Shown here: positions 29,901 to 38,165 of the stretch, in pieces | Layout of the letters: each line of letters starts with the position of its first letter | Numbering within the stretch: position 1 is the stretch's first letter | The notes under the pieces: generated by a model | Databases searched by the model: none | Told to the model about the DNA's origin: nothing | Seen by the model: the letters and a program-made list of their open reading frames with translations, nothing else | Assembly (NCBI RefSeq): GCF_900582625.1 | Contig: NZ_UTIQ01000327.1 | Span: 496,001-560,000, forward strand | Length of the DNA stretch: 64,000 nt | Direction: 5' to 3' | Source: Pseudomonas viridiflava | Lineage (GTDB): Bacteria > Pseudomonadota > Gammaproteobacteria > Pseudomonadales > Pseudomonadaceae | Program-made: the position numbers and the translations under genes

Positions 29901-32900
29901 AGGTGTAAATCAGATACGCCTGATGCAGCGGCGAGCTGAGGTCGGCCGGCGCATGGCTGGGATAATCAGCGAGGTTGAGTTCATCCACACAACCGAGCAC
30001 CACGTTGCCTGGCAAATCGCCAAGGCTTGCCAGCCATTCGGCGTGACCGAGCAGCAGCGCAACGCCGCTGTCTTCGACCATGAACTGCAAGCGCTCCGGC
30101 GGGTATTCCGGGTCTAGCGGCACATAGGCGCCACCGGCTTTGAGAATGGCCAGCAGGCTGACTACCAAGTCGGTGGAACGCGGCAACGCCAGGCCCACCC
30201 GCACTTCCGGGCCGACGCCGTTGGCGCGCAACCAGTGGGCCAGGCGGTTGGCCTGGGCGTCGAGTTCGGCGTAGGTCAGCGTGTGTTCGCCCACGCTCAA
30301 TGCCCGCGCGTCTGGCGTGGCGGCGGCTTGCGCGGCGAAAAGTTGATGCACGGTCGCGTCCAGCGTGTGCTCACCGGGTTCTTCCCCGAGATTGTCTAGC
30401 AGTGCGTGCTGTTCGGCCGCCGACAGCAGCGGCAATTCGCCAAGACGTTGCTGCGGCTGGTCGAGCATCGCCTGTAGCAGGTTGACCAGATGCTCGGCCA
30501 TGCGCGCGATGCGCGGCGCGTCGAACAAATCGCAGCTGTAGGTGAAGCAGCAACCCAGGCGATGGTCGAGGTCGGTGACTTCCAGGTTGAGGTCGAACTT
30601 GGTCGCCCGCGCATCGTTGGCGAGGTATTCCACCGTCATGCCGGCCAGCGTGCGGGTTTGCTGGAATTCCCAGCGCTGCACGTTGCACATCACTTGGAAC
30701 AGCGGGTTATAGGCGGCGCTGCGAGGCGGTTGCAGAGCGTCGACCAGGTGATCGAATGGCAGGTCTTGGTGCGACTGGCCATCAATCACCGTGTGGCGCA
30801 CCTGTTCCAGCAATTGCGCCACGCTCAGTTGCCCATCCACTTGGCAGCGCAGCACTTGGGTATTGAGAAAGGCGCCAATCAGCCCTTCACTTTCCGGGCG
30901 AATGCGGTTGGCCACCGGCGCGCCAATGCGCAGGTCGGTTTGCCCGCTGTAGCGGTGCAGCAACGTCGCCAGGGCAGCGGTCATGGTCATAAACAGCGTC
31001 AGGCCATGGGCGGCATTAAAGGCGCGCAAGCGTTCGGCCAATGCGGGGGCGAAGTCGAAGCGGTACAACTCGCCGCGATGACTTTGCCGCGCCGGACGCG
31101 GGCGGTCGCTGGGCAATTCGAGCACGGGGTGTTCGTGGCCGAGCTGAGCTTTCCAATAGCTGAGCTGACGGTCCCGCTCGCCCCCTTCCATCCACTGACG
31201 CTGCCACTGGCTGTAGTCGAGGTATTGCACCGGCAGCGGCGCCAGTGGCGACTCGTTTCCCTGCACAAAAGCCTCGTACAACGCCGCCAGCTCACGGGCA
31301 AAAATGTCCATGGCCCAGCCTTCGGTGGCGATGTGGTGCAGGGTTAACGCCAAGTAATGCTCGTGCGCGGCGCATTTGATCAGCGTGGCGCGTAGCAGCG
31401 GTCCGGTTTCCAGATTGAAGGGCTGGTGGGCGTCGGTGTCGGCGAAGTGCTGCAATCGCTGGGTGCGCTCGGCGGCGTCGAGCGCGGAGAAATCCTGCCA
31501 ACCCAGGCGCAGGTTGGACTGCGGCGAAACCTGCTGATGAGCAATGCCGTCGCTGCTCGGAAAGGTGGTGCGCAGGGTTTCGTGACGTTCGATCAGCGCC
31601 TGCAAGGCCGCCTCGAAACAGTCGACGTCTAGCGCCCCACTAAACCTGGCCAGACCGCCGACGTTGTAGGCGGGGCTGTCCGGTTCCAGCTGCCAGAGAA
31701 ACCACATGCGCTGCTGCGAATAGGACAGTGGCTGCGACTGGGTGCGGTCGACGATGGCAATGCTCTGCTGACTATTACGCTGCCCACTGGCCTGCACCGC
31801 CGCAACCTGCGCGCTGAAACCCGCCAGCGTGCTGGCCTCAAATAACGCACGCAGCGGTAGCTCGACGTCGCAGGCTTGGCGCACGCGGGAAACGATTTGC
31901 GTGGCCACCAGGGAATGGCCGCCCAGCTCGAAGAAATCATCGGCAAGCCCAACCTGCTCAAGCCCGAGGACCTCGCGCCAGATGGCGGCGATCTGCACCT
32001 GCAACGGTGTACTCGGCTCGATGTGTTGACGCTGCTGCACGACGGGTTCGGGCAGCGCTTGGCGATCGAGTTTGCCTGCCGGGTTCAGGGGCATTTTTTC
32101 CAGACGCAGCAAGTGCGCCGGCACCATATAGTCCGGCAATTGCGCGGCCAGCGCGGCGAGCAACCGGGCGGATTGTTCGGCCTCGTTTTCAGCCGTGGTG
32201 CCGGTGTAATAGCCGACCAGTTGCGCGCCGGCATGGCCGTCGCGAATCAGCACCACGGCCTGCGCCACACCGGCCTCAGCCAGCAGCCGCGCCTGAATTT
32301 CTTCCGGTTCGATGCGAAAACCGCGCAGCTTCACTTGCTGGTCAAGACGGCCCAAATACTCCAGCGCGCCATCGGCACCCCAGCGCGCCTGGTCGCCGGT
32401 GCGGTACAAGCGCGCGCCCGGCTCGCCCAGCGGATCGGCGACAAAGCGCTCGGCCGTCAGCCCCGGGCGCCCGAGGTAACCACGGGCCAGGCCAGCGCCG
32501 CCAATGCACAGCTCGCCGGCAACGCCGACGGGCACCGGTTGCAGCTCGGCATCCAGCACATGGCAATTCACATTGCCCAACGGCCGGCCGATGGGCGAGC
32601 GCTCGCCGTCGCCGGTCTGGCAGTGCCAATGGGTGACGTTGATAGCGGTTTCGGTCGGGCCGTAGCGGTTGTGCAACGCCACCTGTGGCAACGCCGCCAA
32701 GACGCGGTCACGCAAGGCAGCGGGCAAGGCTTCGCCACCGCTGAACAGTCGGCGCAGGCTGGTGCAATGCGCCACATCGGGCTCCTGCACGAACAGCTGC
32801 AACAGTGGCGGCACGAAGTGCAAGGTGGTCACGCCAAACTCGCGCACCAGCTGCACCAGGCGCTGAGAATCGCGGTGCTCGCCGGGCGCGGCCAGCAGCA

Positions 32901-35900
32901 AGCGGGCGCCAGTAATCAGCGGCCAGAAGCATTCCCACACCGATACATCGAAACTCACCGGCGCCTTTTGCATCAGCACATCGCTGGCATCCAGCGCGTA
33001 GGTGCGTTGCATCCAGTTCAGGCGCTCGGCCAGCGCTGCGTGGGTAACGCCGACGCCCTTGGGTTGGCCGGTGGAACCGGAGGTGTAAATCACATAGGCC
33101 AGGTTGTCACCGCGCACGCCCGACACCGGCGCGACGCAGGGTTGGCTGGCCTCTTCCAACGCGTCCAGCTCCAGCACCTGAATGCCGCTGGGCACGGCCA
33201 GGGTTTGCGCGAGGTGAGGTTGCGTCAGCAGCAGCTTCGCGCCGCTGTCGTGCAGCATGAAGGCCAAGCGTTCAACGGGATAATCGGCATCCAGCGGCAC
33301 ATAGGCGCCGCCGGCTTTGATGATCGCCAGCAAGCCGATCAGCAACTGCGGCGAGCGTTCGGCGGCAATGGCGACGCACACATCCGGGCCAACGCCAAGA
33401 CCGCGCAGCCTGTGCGCTAACCGGTTGGCCTGGGCGTGCAGCGCGCCGTAACGGAGGCTGCCGTTTTGCCAGAGCAGCGCGGTGTTTTCGGCGCTGTAGT
33501 GTTCCAGCCAATCGGGCAGCCATTGTTCGGCTGTCGGCATCGGCGCACGACTCCACTCGGCCAGTTGCTGCTGTTCGGCGGCGCTGATTATTTCCAACGC
33601 GCCGAGGTTGATGTCTGGCTGCTCCGCCACCTGCTGCAACAAGCTGACCATACGCTCGGCGAGGCGCTCGATGCTGGCAGCGTTGAACAGTTCGTCGGCA
33701 TAGTCGAATGCCAACGTCAGGCGCCCACGGGCGTCTTCTTCGCTGTGCAGTTGCAAGTCGAACTTGGCTTCGCGGCTATGCCACGGCAGTTCCTGGGCGA
33801 GCAAACCGGGCAGCCGACGCAGGCTGCCGAGGTCGCGCTGCTGGTGGTTGAACATCACCTGAAACGGCGTTTCGCCACCGAGGGCGTGCACCACCTGATC
33901 GAACGGCACGTCTTGATTGGCTTGTGCGTGCAAGGTGGCGGCGCGGGTGTTTTCCAGCACGTCGGTGAAGCGCTGGCGGGGGTCGAGCTGGGCGCGCAGC
34001 ACCAGCGTGTTGATAAAGAAGCCGAGCAAACCCTGGGTTTCCAGGCGCTGACGGTTGGCGCCGGGCACGCCGATGCGCACGTCGGTTTGCCCGGTATGAC
34101 GCAGCAGCAGGGTTTGGAAACTGGCGAGCAGCAGCATAAACAGCGTGGCGTTCTGGCCGTTGGCGACCTGGCGCAGGCGCTGGCTCAGGGCGTCGTCCAG
34201 CTTGAAGCGATAACGCGCGGCACTGTGGCGGCGCTGGTGGCTGCGGGGTTGGTCGAGGGGCAATTGCAGGGCCGGCGCCTTATCGGCCAGGTGCGCAGTC
34301 CAATTGTCGAGCTGGCGCTGCCCTTCTCCGTCCGCCAGCCACTGGCGCTGCCAACTGGCGAAGTCGGCGTAGCCCAGCGGCAGCACCGGCAAGTCGGCCG
34401 GCTGCCCGCCGCAGGCTTCGGCGTACAGGCGGGCAAATTCGTCGAGCAGAATATTCAGCGACCAACCGTCGGCCACGATGTGGTGCAGGGTTACCAGCAA
34501 CTGCTGCTCATCGTCAGCCAGGCGCAGCAGCGTCACGCGCAGCAGCGGGCCGGTGGAGAGGTCGAACGGTGCGTTGGCTTCTTGCTCACGTTCGCGTTCT
34601 GCCTGCTCGGTTTGCGCAGCGCCGCTCAGGTGGCGCAGGTCGACATCCCGAACGTGCAGCGTGGCGTCGGGCTGCACGCGTTGCAGGGCCTGGCCGTCGC
34701 ATTCGAGGAAGACCGTGCGCAGCGCTTCGTGGCGCTGAATCAGGCGCGCAAAGCTGGCGTGCAGGGCGTGGTCATCCAGTTCGCCGCGCAGGTGCAGGCC
34801 GCCGGGAATGTTGTAGGCGGCGCTGTTGGGGTCCAGTTGCCAGAGGAACCACAGACGGTTTTGTGCCGGTGATTGCGGCAAATCCCGGTCACGCGGCAGA
34901 CGGATAATCGCGTTCGGCTTGGTGCCGCCACGGGCAATATGGTCGACCACTTTTGCGACGAAACCGCCAAGGTGCCCGGTTTCGAACAGGTCGCGCAGTT
35001 CCAGGTTGACGCTCAATTGTTCGCGCAGCTGCGCCATGACTTGCGCGGCGGAAATGGAGTTACCGCCGAGCAGGAAAAAGTTGTCGCTGGCGCTCACATT
35101 CGGCACATGCAGGTGCTCGGCCCAGACCGCCGCGATCTGTTGTTCGAGCCCTTGAGCAGTTGGCGTTTCCCGCTCTGCCTCGGCTTTGGCCGAAGGAAAC
35201 TGCGCATAGCTGTCGAGGCTGCCATCGGCCAGGCCCAGCGCGCACGCCGAACGCTGCAACTTGCCGCTGGAGGTTTTCGGCAAGGCGCCGGGGTTGAGCA
35301 ACACCACCGCCTGTGGCGCTTGCTGATACGCCCCGGCGACGGCCTGGCGAATGGCATTTATTACCTCGTCGGCGGGCACGTTTTTCTGCACGCTGCGGCC
35401 GATTTCGGCAGCGATGCCAATGCCCTCTTCACCGTTATGGCGCACGGCAAACGCCGCCACCCGCCCTTTGCGCACGTGGGCCACTTCGGTTTCGACGGTG
35501 CGCTCGATGTCTTGCGGGTACAGGTTTTGGCCGCGCACGATCAGCATGTCTTTCAGCCGACCGCTGACAAACAGCTCGCCGTTGCGCAAGGCGCCGAGGT
35601 CGCCGGTGCGCAGCCAGGTCTGGCCGTCTTGCTGGATGAACGTCTCGGCGCTGGCTTCGGAATTGCGCCAGTAACCGTGGGCGATGCTCGGGCCGCTGGC
35701 CCAGATTTCGCCGACCTGGTTGTCGCCCAGCACGGTGCCGCTAACGGGTTCGACAATGCGCACCTCGTGCAACGGCCGCACGCTGCCGCAACTGAGCAAA
35801 ACGCCGTCGCCGCCCGCTGCAATGCGCTGTTGCGCCAAGGCTTGAGCGCTCACGCCCAGGGCGGCGATGCCCTGCCCGCGCGTGCCGCTGGTGACATACA

Positions 35901-36879
35901 ACGTGGCCTCGGCCAGGCCATAGCAGGCGAGGTAGCTGCTGGCGGAAAAACCGCTGGCCACGAATTTCTCGGCAAAGCGCTCGAGGCTGTCCTGGCGGAT
36001 CGGTTCGGAGCCGGAAAACGCCACGCGCCAGCGGCTAAGGTCGAGGCCAGCAGTTGCCGATGCGCTGACCCGCTCGCTGCATAGGCGGTAGGCGAAATCC
36101 GGACCGCCGCTTACGGTGCCGCCGTAACGGCTGATGGCTTCGAGCCAACGCACCGGCCGTTCGAGGAATGATTTGGGCGACATCAACACGCACGGCACGC
36201 CGCTGAAGATCGGTTGCAGCAGGCCGCCGATCAGGCCCATGTCGTGGTACAGCGGCAGCCAGCTGACGATCACATCGTCGGCTTGAATGCCGAAGCCTTG
36301 GCGAATTAGCAGCTCGTTGGCGATCAGATTGCCGTGGGTGACTTGCACGCCTTTGGGCAGCGCCGTGGAGCCGGAGGTGTATTGCAAAAAGGCGATGTCG
36401 TTCTCCGCGAAGTCAGGCGCTTGCCAATGATTGGCGAGGGTCGGATCCAGGGTGTCGACCAGCAGCAACGCAGGTGCGTTATCGAGGTGTTGCAAGGTGG
36501 CGCGCCCGTCGCTACTGGTGAGCAGCACGCTGGGTTCGGCGTCGGCCAGAATCGACAGCAAGCGTAGCTGATGCTGGTGGCGCGACGATTCAGGCGGATA
36601 CGCCGGCACGGCAATCACACCGGCGTACAGGCAGCCAAAAAATGCGGCGACGTAATCAGGTCCGCTGGGAAACAGCAGCACCGCGCGGTCGCCCCGGCTG
36701 GTTTGCGCTTGCAGTGCGGCGGCGATAGTACGCGCGCGCCCGTCGAGTTCGGCGTAGGTGAGCACCACGCCTTCGCCATCGTCGCCGTCCAGAAAACGCA
36801 GGGCCAGGGCGTGCGGCTGCTCGGCGGCGCGGCGTTGCAAAGCGTGAACCAGAGTGCGGGGACGTTCGAACGAAGGCAT
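23947..36879 (-). CDS. pvdL: Pyoverdine chromophore NRPS PvdL
   Basis: 4310 residues from the ATG at 36879 (MPSFERP, AGGA upstream). Order with approximate positions: acyl-AMP ligase (1-570; YTSGSTALPKG), carrier (Ser ~608, LGGNS); C1 (HHIVADG ~799), A1 (YTSGSTG ~1268), T1 (~1655); C2 (HHIATEG ~1849), A2 (~2328), T2 (LGGDS ~2726), epimerase (HHAVVDGVSWR ~2897); C3 (HHILIDAW ~3368), A3 (~3856), T3 (~4246). There is no thioesterase. This matches acyl-Glu-D-Tyr-Dab, the ferribactin start that becomes the pyoverdine chromophore. By alignment to GrsA I read the A3 pocket as D-I-W-E-L-T-A-D-D, the Dab code. A1 and A2 substrates are assigned from PvdL order, not from the pocket. C2 has Glu for the usual Asp of HHxxxDG. 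Confidence 0.95.
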   Translation of the reverse strand: MPSFERPRTLVHALQRRAAEQPHALALRFLDGDDGEGVVLTYAELDGRARTIAAALQAQTSRGDRAVLLFPSGPDYVAAFFGCLYAGVIAVPAYPPESSRHQHQLRLLSILADAEPSVLLTSSDGRATLQHLDNAPALLLVDTLDPTLANHWQAPDFAENDIAFLQYTSGSTALPKGVQVTHGNLIANELLIRQGFGIQADDVIVSWLPLYHDMGLIGGLLQPIFSGVPCVLMSPKSFLERPVRWLEAISRYGGTVSGGPDFAYRLCSERVSASATAGLDLSRWRVAFSGSEPIRQDSLERFAEKFVASGFSASSYLACYGLAEATLYVTSGTRGQGIAALGVSAQALAQQRIAAGGDGVLLSCGSVRPLHEVRIVEPVSGTVLGDNQVGEIWASGPSIAHGYWRNSEASAETFIQQDGQTWLRTGDLGALRNGELFVSGRLKDMLIVRGQNLYPQDIERTVETEVAHVRKGRVAAFAVRHNGEEGIGIAAEIGRSVQKNVPADEVINAIRQAVAGAYQQAPQAVVLLNPGALPKTSSGKLQRSACALGLADGSLDSYAQFPSAKAEAERETPTAQGLEQQIAAVWAEHLHVPNVSASDNFFLLGGNSISAAQVMAQLREQLSVNLELRDLFETGHLGGFVAKVVDHIARGGTKPNAIIRLPRDRDLPQSPAQNRLWFLWQLDPNSAAYNIPGGLHLRGELDDHALHASFARLIQRHEALRTVFLECDGQALQRVQPDATLHVRDVDLRHLSGAAQTEQAEREREQEANAPFDLSTGPLLRVTLLRLADDEQQLLVTLHHIVADGWSLNILLDEFARLYAEACGGQPADLPVLPLGYADFASWQRQWLADGEGQRQLDNWTAHLADKAPALQLPLDQPRSHQRRHSAARYRFKLDDALSQRLRQVANGQNATLFMLLLASFQTLLLRHTGQTDVRIGVPGANRQRLETQGLLGFFINTLVLRAQLDPRQRFTDVLENTRAATLHAQANQDVPFDQVVHALGGETPFQVMFNHQQRDLGSLRRLPGLLAQELPWHSREAKFDLQLHSEEDARGRLTLAFDYADELFNAASIERLAERMVSLLQQVAEQPDINLGALEIISAAEQQQLAEWSRAPMPTAEQWLPDWLEHYSAENTALLWQNGSLRYGALHAQANRLAHRLRGLGVGPDVCVAIAAERSPQLLIGLLAIIKAGGAYVPLDADYPVERLAFMLHDSGAKLLLTQPHLAQTLAVPSGIQVLELDALEEASQPCVAPVSGVRGDNLAYVIYTSGSTGQPKGVGVTHAALAERLNWMQRTYALDASDVLMQKAPVSFDVSVWECFWPLITGARLLLAAPGEHRDSQRLVQLVREFGVTTLHFVPPLLQLFVQEPDVAHCTSLRRLFSGGEALPAALRDRVLAALPQVALHNRYGPTETAINVTHWHCQTGDGERSPIGRPLGNVNCHVLDAELQPVPVGVAGELCIGGAGLARGYLGRPGLTAERFVADPLGEPGARLYRTGDQARWGADGALEYLGRLDQQVKLRGFRIEPEEIQARLLAEAGVAQAVVLIRDGHAGAQLVGYYTGTTAENEAEQSARLLAALAAQLPDYMVPAHLLRLEKMPLNPAGKLDRQALPEPVVQQRQHIEPSTPLQVQIAAIWREVLGLEQVGLADDFFELGGHSLVATQIVSRVRQACDVELPLRALFEASTLAGFSAQVAAVQASGQRNSQQSIAIVDRTQSQPLSYSQQRMWFLWQLEPDSPAYNVGGLARFSGALDVDCFEAALQALIERHETLRTTFPSSDGIAHQQVSPQSNLRLGWQDFSALDAAERTQRLQHFADTDAHQPFNLETGPLLRATLIKCAAHEHYLALTLHHIATEGWAMDIFARELAALYEAFVQGNESPLAPLPVQYLDYSQWQRQWMEGGERDRQLSYWKAQLGHEHPVLELPSDRPRPARQSHRGELYRFDFAPALAERLRAFNAAHGLTLFMTMTAALATLLHRYSGQTDLRIGAPVANRIRPESEGLIGAFLNTQVLRCQVDGQLSVAQLLEQVRHTVIDGQSHQDLPFDHLVDALQPPRSAAYNPLFQVMCNVQRWEFQQTRTLAGMTVEYLANDARATKFDLNLEVTDLDHRLGCCFTYSCDLFDAPRIARMAEHLVNLLQAMLDQPQQRLGELPLLSAAEQHALLDNLGEEPGEHTLDATVHQLFAAQAAATPDARALSVGEHTLTYAELDAQANRLAHWLRANGVGPEVRVGLALPRSTDLVVSLLAILKAGGAYVPLDPEYPPERLQFMVEDSGVALLLGHAEWLASLGDLPGNVVLGCVDELNLADYPSHAPADLSSPLHQAYLIYTSGSTGKPKGVAVSHGEMAMHCRAVIAHFGMRSDDCELHVYSINFDAASERLLTPLLCGAEVVLRAQGQWGAEDICGLIRQHRVTILGFTPSYGSQLAQWLASRGEQLPVRLCITGGEALTGEHLQRIRAGFAPVQFFNAYGPTETVVMPLASLAPEHLPEGASSVAIGRVVGARTAYVLDADLALVPPGSTGELYIGGAGLARGYHARPALTAERFVPNPFANSGAGGRLYRTGDLVRQRADGQLEYVGRIDQQVKVRGFRIELGEIEARLLEHRDVNECVVLALDGPSGKQLVAYIGTALADADAEQQQTLRERLKTHLLAQLPDHMLPTFTVLLPSLPLTANGKVERRALPAPDLAQNRQQFVAPRSEMEQSLAAIWRDVLNVQQVGLADNFFELGGDSILSIQVVSRARQQGIHFSPRDLFQHQTVQALAGVATYQQQVLSEQGALSGEAALTPIQHWFFSRDMAERNHWNQALVLHAQQPLDADLLQRSVQRVVQQHDALRLRFTNADGPWRAFYREQTEDDALLLQTNAQQAPALFEKAQRSLDLERGPLLRAVLVDGQKLLLAIHHAVVDGVSWRVLLDDLQTVYEQLVSGKTEPQLPAKTSAMGEWAARLGAYASSESLREELRWWQRQVGGQGGDLPGVHRAGSNLERDAETLTVRLSAERTGQLLTQAPAAYRTQVNDLLLTALSRVLCHWTGQTSALIQLEGHGREALFDDLDLTRSVGWFTSAYPLRIDHHADLATAIKATKEHLRSVPHKGLGYGVLRYLADPASRAAVSELPEARVTFNYLGQLDAGTDGLFTLLQDSPGAIHSALAPLANELSIDGQVHNGELHVRWTFSRERYDASAVQELAEALIDELHGVIDHCLQAGNGGFTPSDFPLAHLSQHQLDNLPVPVTDIDDLYPLTPMQEGLLLHTLLEPGTGIYYMQDRYRINSTLDPERFACAWQAVVARHEALRASFAWNAGEAMLQIIHKPGAADLEMLDWSALPEHEHEARLQALHKREREAGFDLLNRPPFHLRLIKLAEQRYWFMMSNHHILIDAWCRGLLMSDFFEIYSALGEQRAPQLPDAPRYRDYISWLQRQDLNQARQWWQSNLAGFERRTHIPSDRPIVHDHSGDSGGMVVGDCYTRLQPSEGAHLRELAQRHQLTVNTFAQAAWALVLRRYSGERDVLFGVTVAGRPVGMPAMQRTVGLFINSVALRVKLPAAGEKRSVRDWLHGLFANNMDLREHEYLPLVAIQECSELPKGQPLFDSLFVFENAPVETTVLDQAQSLNATSDSGRTHTNFPLTVVCYPGDDLGLHLSYDQRYFDVATIERLLAEFKRLLLALAEHFHGDMDELPLLGESERRLLTVDCNTSERAYPLEQGYARLFETQVAAAPHRVIASCLDQQWTYEQLNRCANRLGHALIAAGVRRDQPVALLAERSLELLGMIVGSFKAGAGYLPLDPSHPVQRLMRIIELSRTPVLVCTRACREQAMHLLEEFGCGGRPRLLVWEEIQESAWPDCNPGIYSAANNLAYVIYTSGSTGLPKGVMVEQAGMLNNQLSKVPYLNLGRDDVIAQTASQSFDISVWQFLAAPLFGARVAIVPNTIAHDPQALLAHVAEQHISVLESVPSLIQGMLAEDMAQPLENLRWMLPTGEAMPPELARQWLQRYPNVGLVNAYGPAECSDDVAFFRVDAASTQSTYLPIGSPTDNNRLYLLDNALELVPLGAVGELCIAGTGVGRGYVGDPQRTAQAFVPNPFAPGERLYRSGDLARRRADGVLEYVGRIDHQVKIRGFRIELGEIEARLHEQADVRDAAVAVQEGPTGKYLVGYLVATAPVHDPAAWFDPIKQRLRADLPDYMVPLHWQLLDRLPLNANGKLDRNALPALEFGLAPNQHYLAPRTDLERQLADIWAQVLKLERVGVHDNFFELGGHSLLATQIASRMQTVLQRNVPLRAMFECSSVAELAEYVEGLDSQAVVEQKAERVSDLMARFEAM

Positions 36880-36932
36880 GACGGAATCCTGCTGAAATCG
36901 GGCGGGCGGCGGACGGAGCGTTGGGGTTTCGG

Positions 36933-37691
36933 TTAACTGGCTACGCGGGGAGCGGGCCGGGTCTGTTGCGCGCGATGGCGCAGCAGGTGTTGCTCGGCGT
37001 AACGGCGGACGCAGCGCAGCAACGGCGCTTCCTCGGTCTGCAAAAAGAAGTGGCCGCCGCTGAACATATCGAGGGAAAAGCCGCTGGCGGTTTCGCATTG
37101 CCAGTCGAGCAATTCATCGACGCTGATGCTGTCGTCTTTGCCGCCGAACACATGGATCGGCGCTTGCAGCGGCGCGCGCTCGGCGTACTGGTAACTGCCG
37201 GCGACGAGAAAGTCGGCGCGCAGAATCGGCAGCATCAGGTCGAGCAATTCCTGGTTGGCCAAGGCGTCTTCGGGCGTGCCTTGCAGGCTGCGCAATTTAG
37301 CCACCAGCTCGGCATCGGTTTTGGGCTCGCGGTATTCGCTGACATCACGCCGCGCCGGGCCGGCCGTAGCTGACACCAGCACACACAGCGGCTCGGGCAG
37401 GCCTCGGGCTTTCAACGCATGCACCAGTTCAAAGGCCAGCAAGCCGCCGAGGCTGTGGCCGAACAGGGCGTACGGCGCGGTGAGGTCGAACGCAATTTCG
37501 TCGGCGAGCTGGGTGATCAGCGCATTGAGATTGCGCTGTAAGGGCTCGTCCATGCGCAGGCCGCGGCCGGGCAATTCCAGCGGCTGAACGTGCAGCCATT
37601 CGGGCAGCCGTTTGCGCCAGCGGTGGTAGAACATGGCGCTGGCGCCGGAGTACGGCAGGCACAGCAAACGCAGGGTGGCGGGCGCGCTCAT
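36933..37691 (-). CDS. pvdG: Type II thioesterase PvdG
   Basis: 252 residues, alpha/beta hydrolase. The nucleophile elbow is FGHSLGG (GHSLG, Ser near residue 92), with a later Asp (FGGKDD) and His (FSGGHFF) completing the triad. Type II thioesterases remove wrong or stalled acyl groups from NRPS carrier domains. It lies between the mbtH-like gene (one base apart) and pvdL (53 bases), which is PvdG's position beside pvdL in P. aeruginosa. Confidence 0.92.
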   Translation of the reverse strand: MSAPATLRLLCLPYSGASAMFYHRWRKRLPEWLHVQPLELPGRGLRMDEPLQRNLNALITQLADEIAFDLTAPYALFGHSLGGLLAFELVHALKARGLPEPLCVLVSATAGPARRDVSEYREPKTDAELVAKLRSLQGTPEDALANQELLDLMLPILRADFLVAGSYQYAERAPLQAPIHVFGGKDDSISVDELLDWQCETASGFSLDMFSGGHFFLQTEEAPLLRCVRRYAEQHLLRHRAQQTRPAPRVAS

Positions 37692-37692
37692 G

Positions 37693-37911
37693 TCAGGCGC
37701 TCACGGCGTCCTGGTCCATCTTCTGGCGCAGGCTCAGGGGGCGCATGTCGGTCCAGTGCTGCTCGATGTACGCCAGGCACTCTTTCTTCAAACCGCTCAT
37801 GCCCACGGTGCGCCAGCCGGCAGGAATGGCTTTGTAATCGGGCCACAACGAGTACTGCTCTTCGTCGTTGATTACTACTTGGAAAATCACGTCATCACGA
37901 TCAAACACCAT
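37693..37911 (-). CDS. MbtH-like NRPS accessory protein
   Basis: 72 residues with the full family signature: N-E-E-Q-Y-S-L-W-P near residue 16, IPAGW, a Gly before the KKECLAYIEQHWTDMRPLSLR tail. MbtH-like proteins bind adenylation domains and are needed for their folding or activity. First gene of mbtH-pvdG-pvdL; its TGA is one base before the pvdG ATG. In P. aeruginosa PAO1 the MbtH-like gene (PA2412) is elsewhere in the pvd locus, so here it is directly coupled to pvdL. Confidence 0.93.
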   Translation of the reverse strand: MVFDRDDVIFQVVINDEEQYSLWPDYKAIPAGWRTVGMSGLKKECLAYIEQHWTDMRPLSLRQKMDQDAVSA

Positions 37912-37962
37912 GGTCGCTCTCCGTTGCGCCCGTGCGGATTACGCGGGCCTTCACAGTGGAGA

Positions 37963-37986
37963 ACGGACGGCAGCGGGAAATAATTA
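37963..37986 (-). promoter_or_regulatory. PvdS-dependent (iron-starvation box) promoter of mbtH-pvdG-pvdL
   Basis: On the minus strand TAATT (37986-37982), exactly 16 bases, then CGT (37965-37963). The PvdS consensus is TAAAT-N16-CGT, so the -35 part has one mismatch and the -10 part and spacing are exact. The site ends 51 bases before the mbtH start codon. Confidence 0.7.
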
Positions 37987-38068
37987 GCGGATTTCGACGG
38001 GTGTTTTTGTCACGCCAACATCACGTTGAGGTCTCGGTTCTGCAACCAGACGAAATCTATTATCTCTC

Positions 38069-38087
38069 GCAATTGACAATCATTATC
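38069..38087 (+). promoter_or_regulatory. Fur box at the pvdS promoter
   Basis: GCAATTGACAATCATTATC matches 15 of 19 positions of the Fur consensus GATAATGATAATCATTATC; the last 13 bases match at 12. It overlaps a perfect -35 hexamer TTGACA (38073-38078), so Fur binding would block RNA polymerase. A -10 candidate lies near 38095-38100 (ATAGTT). Fur repression of pvdS under high iron is established in Pseudomonas. Confidence 0.8.
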
Positions 38088-38165
38088 ATTGGACATAGTT
38101 TGTTACCCCGCTCGCAGGCAGCCTCCTGCAAGCGCTTAACTGCCCCCGGTAGCAAGGTGAATTCC

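Noticed and set aside
36880..37098. 73-codon N-terminal extension of pvdL
   Set aside because: It overlaps the pvdG gene in another frame and lacks resemblance to an acyl-ligase start; the ATG at 36879 has a ribosome-binding site and the proper PvdL opening.
37932..38165. 78-codon N-terminal extension of pvdS
   Set aside because: It contains the Fur box and promoter; homologues start at the MTEQLS-like sequence.
37912..38165. tRNA or small RNA gene in the pvdS-mbtH gap
   Set aside because: The gap is explained by two divergent promoters and the Fur box; no cloverleaf or terminator-like end was seen.
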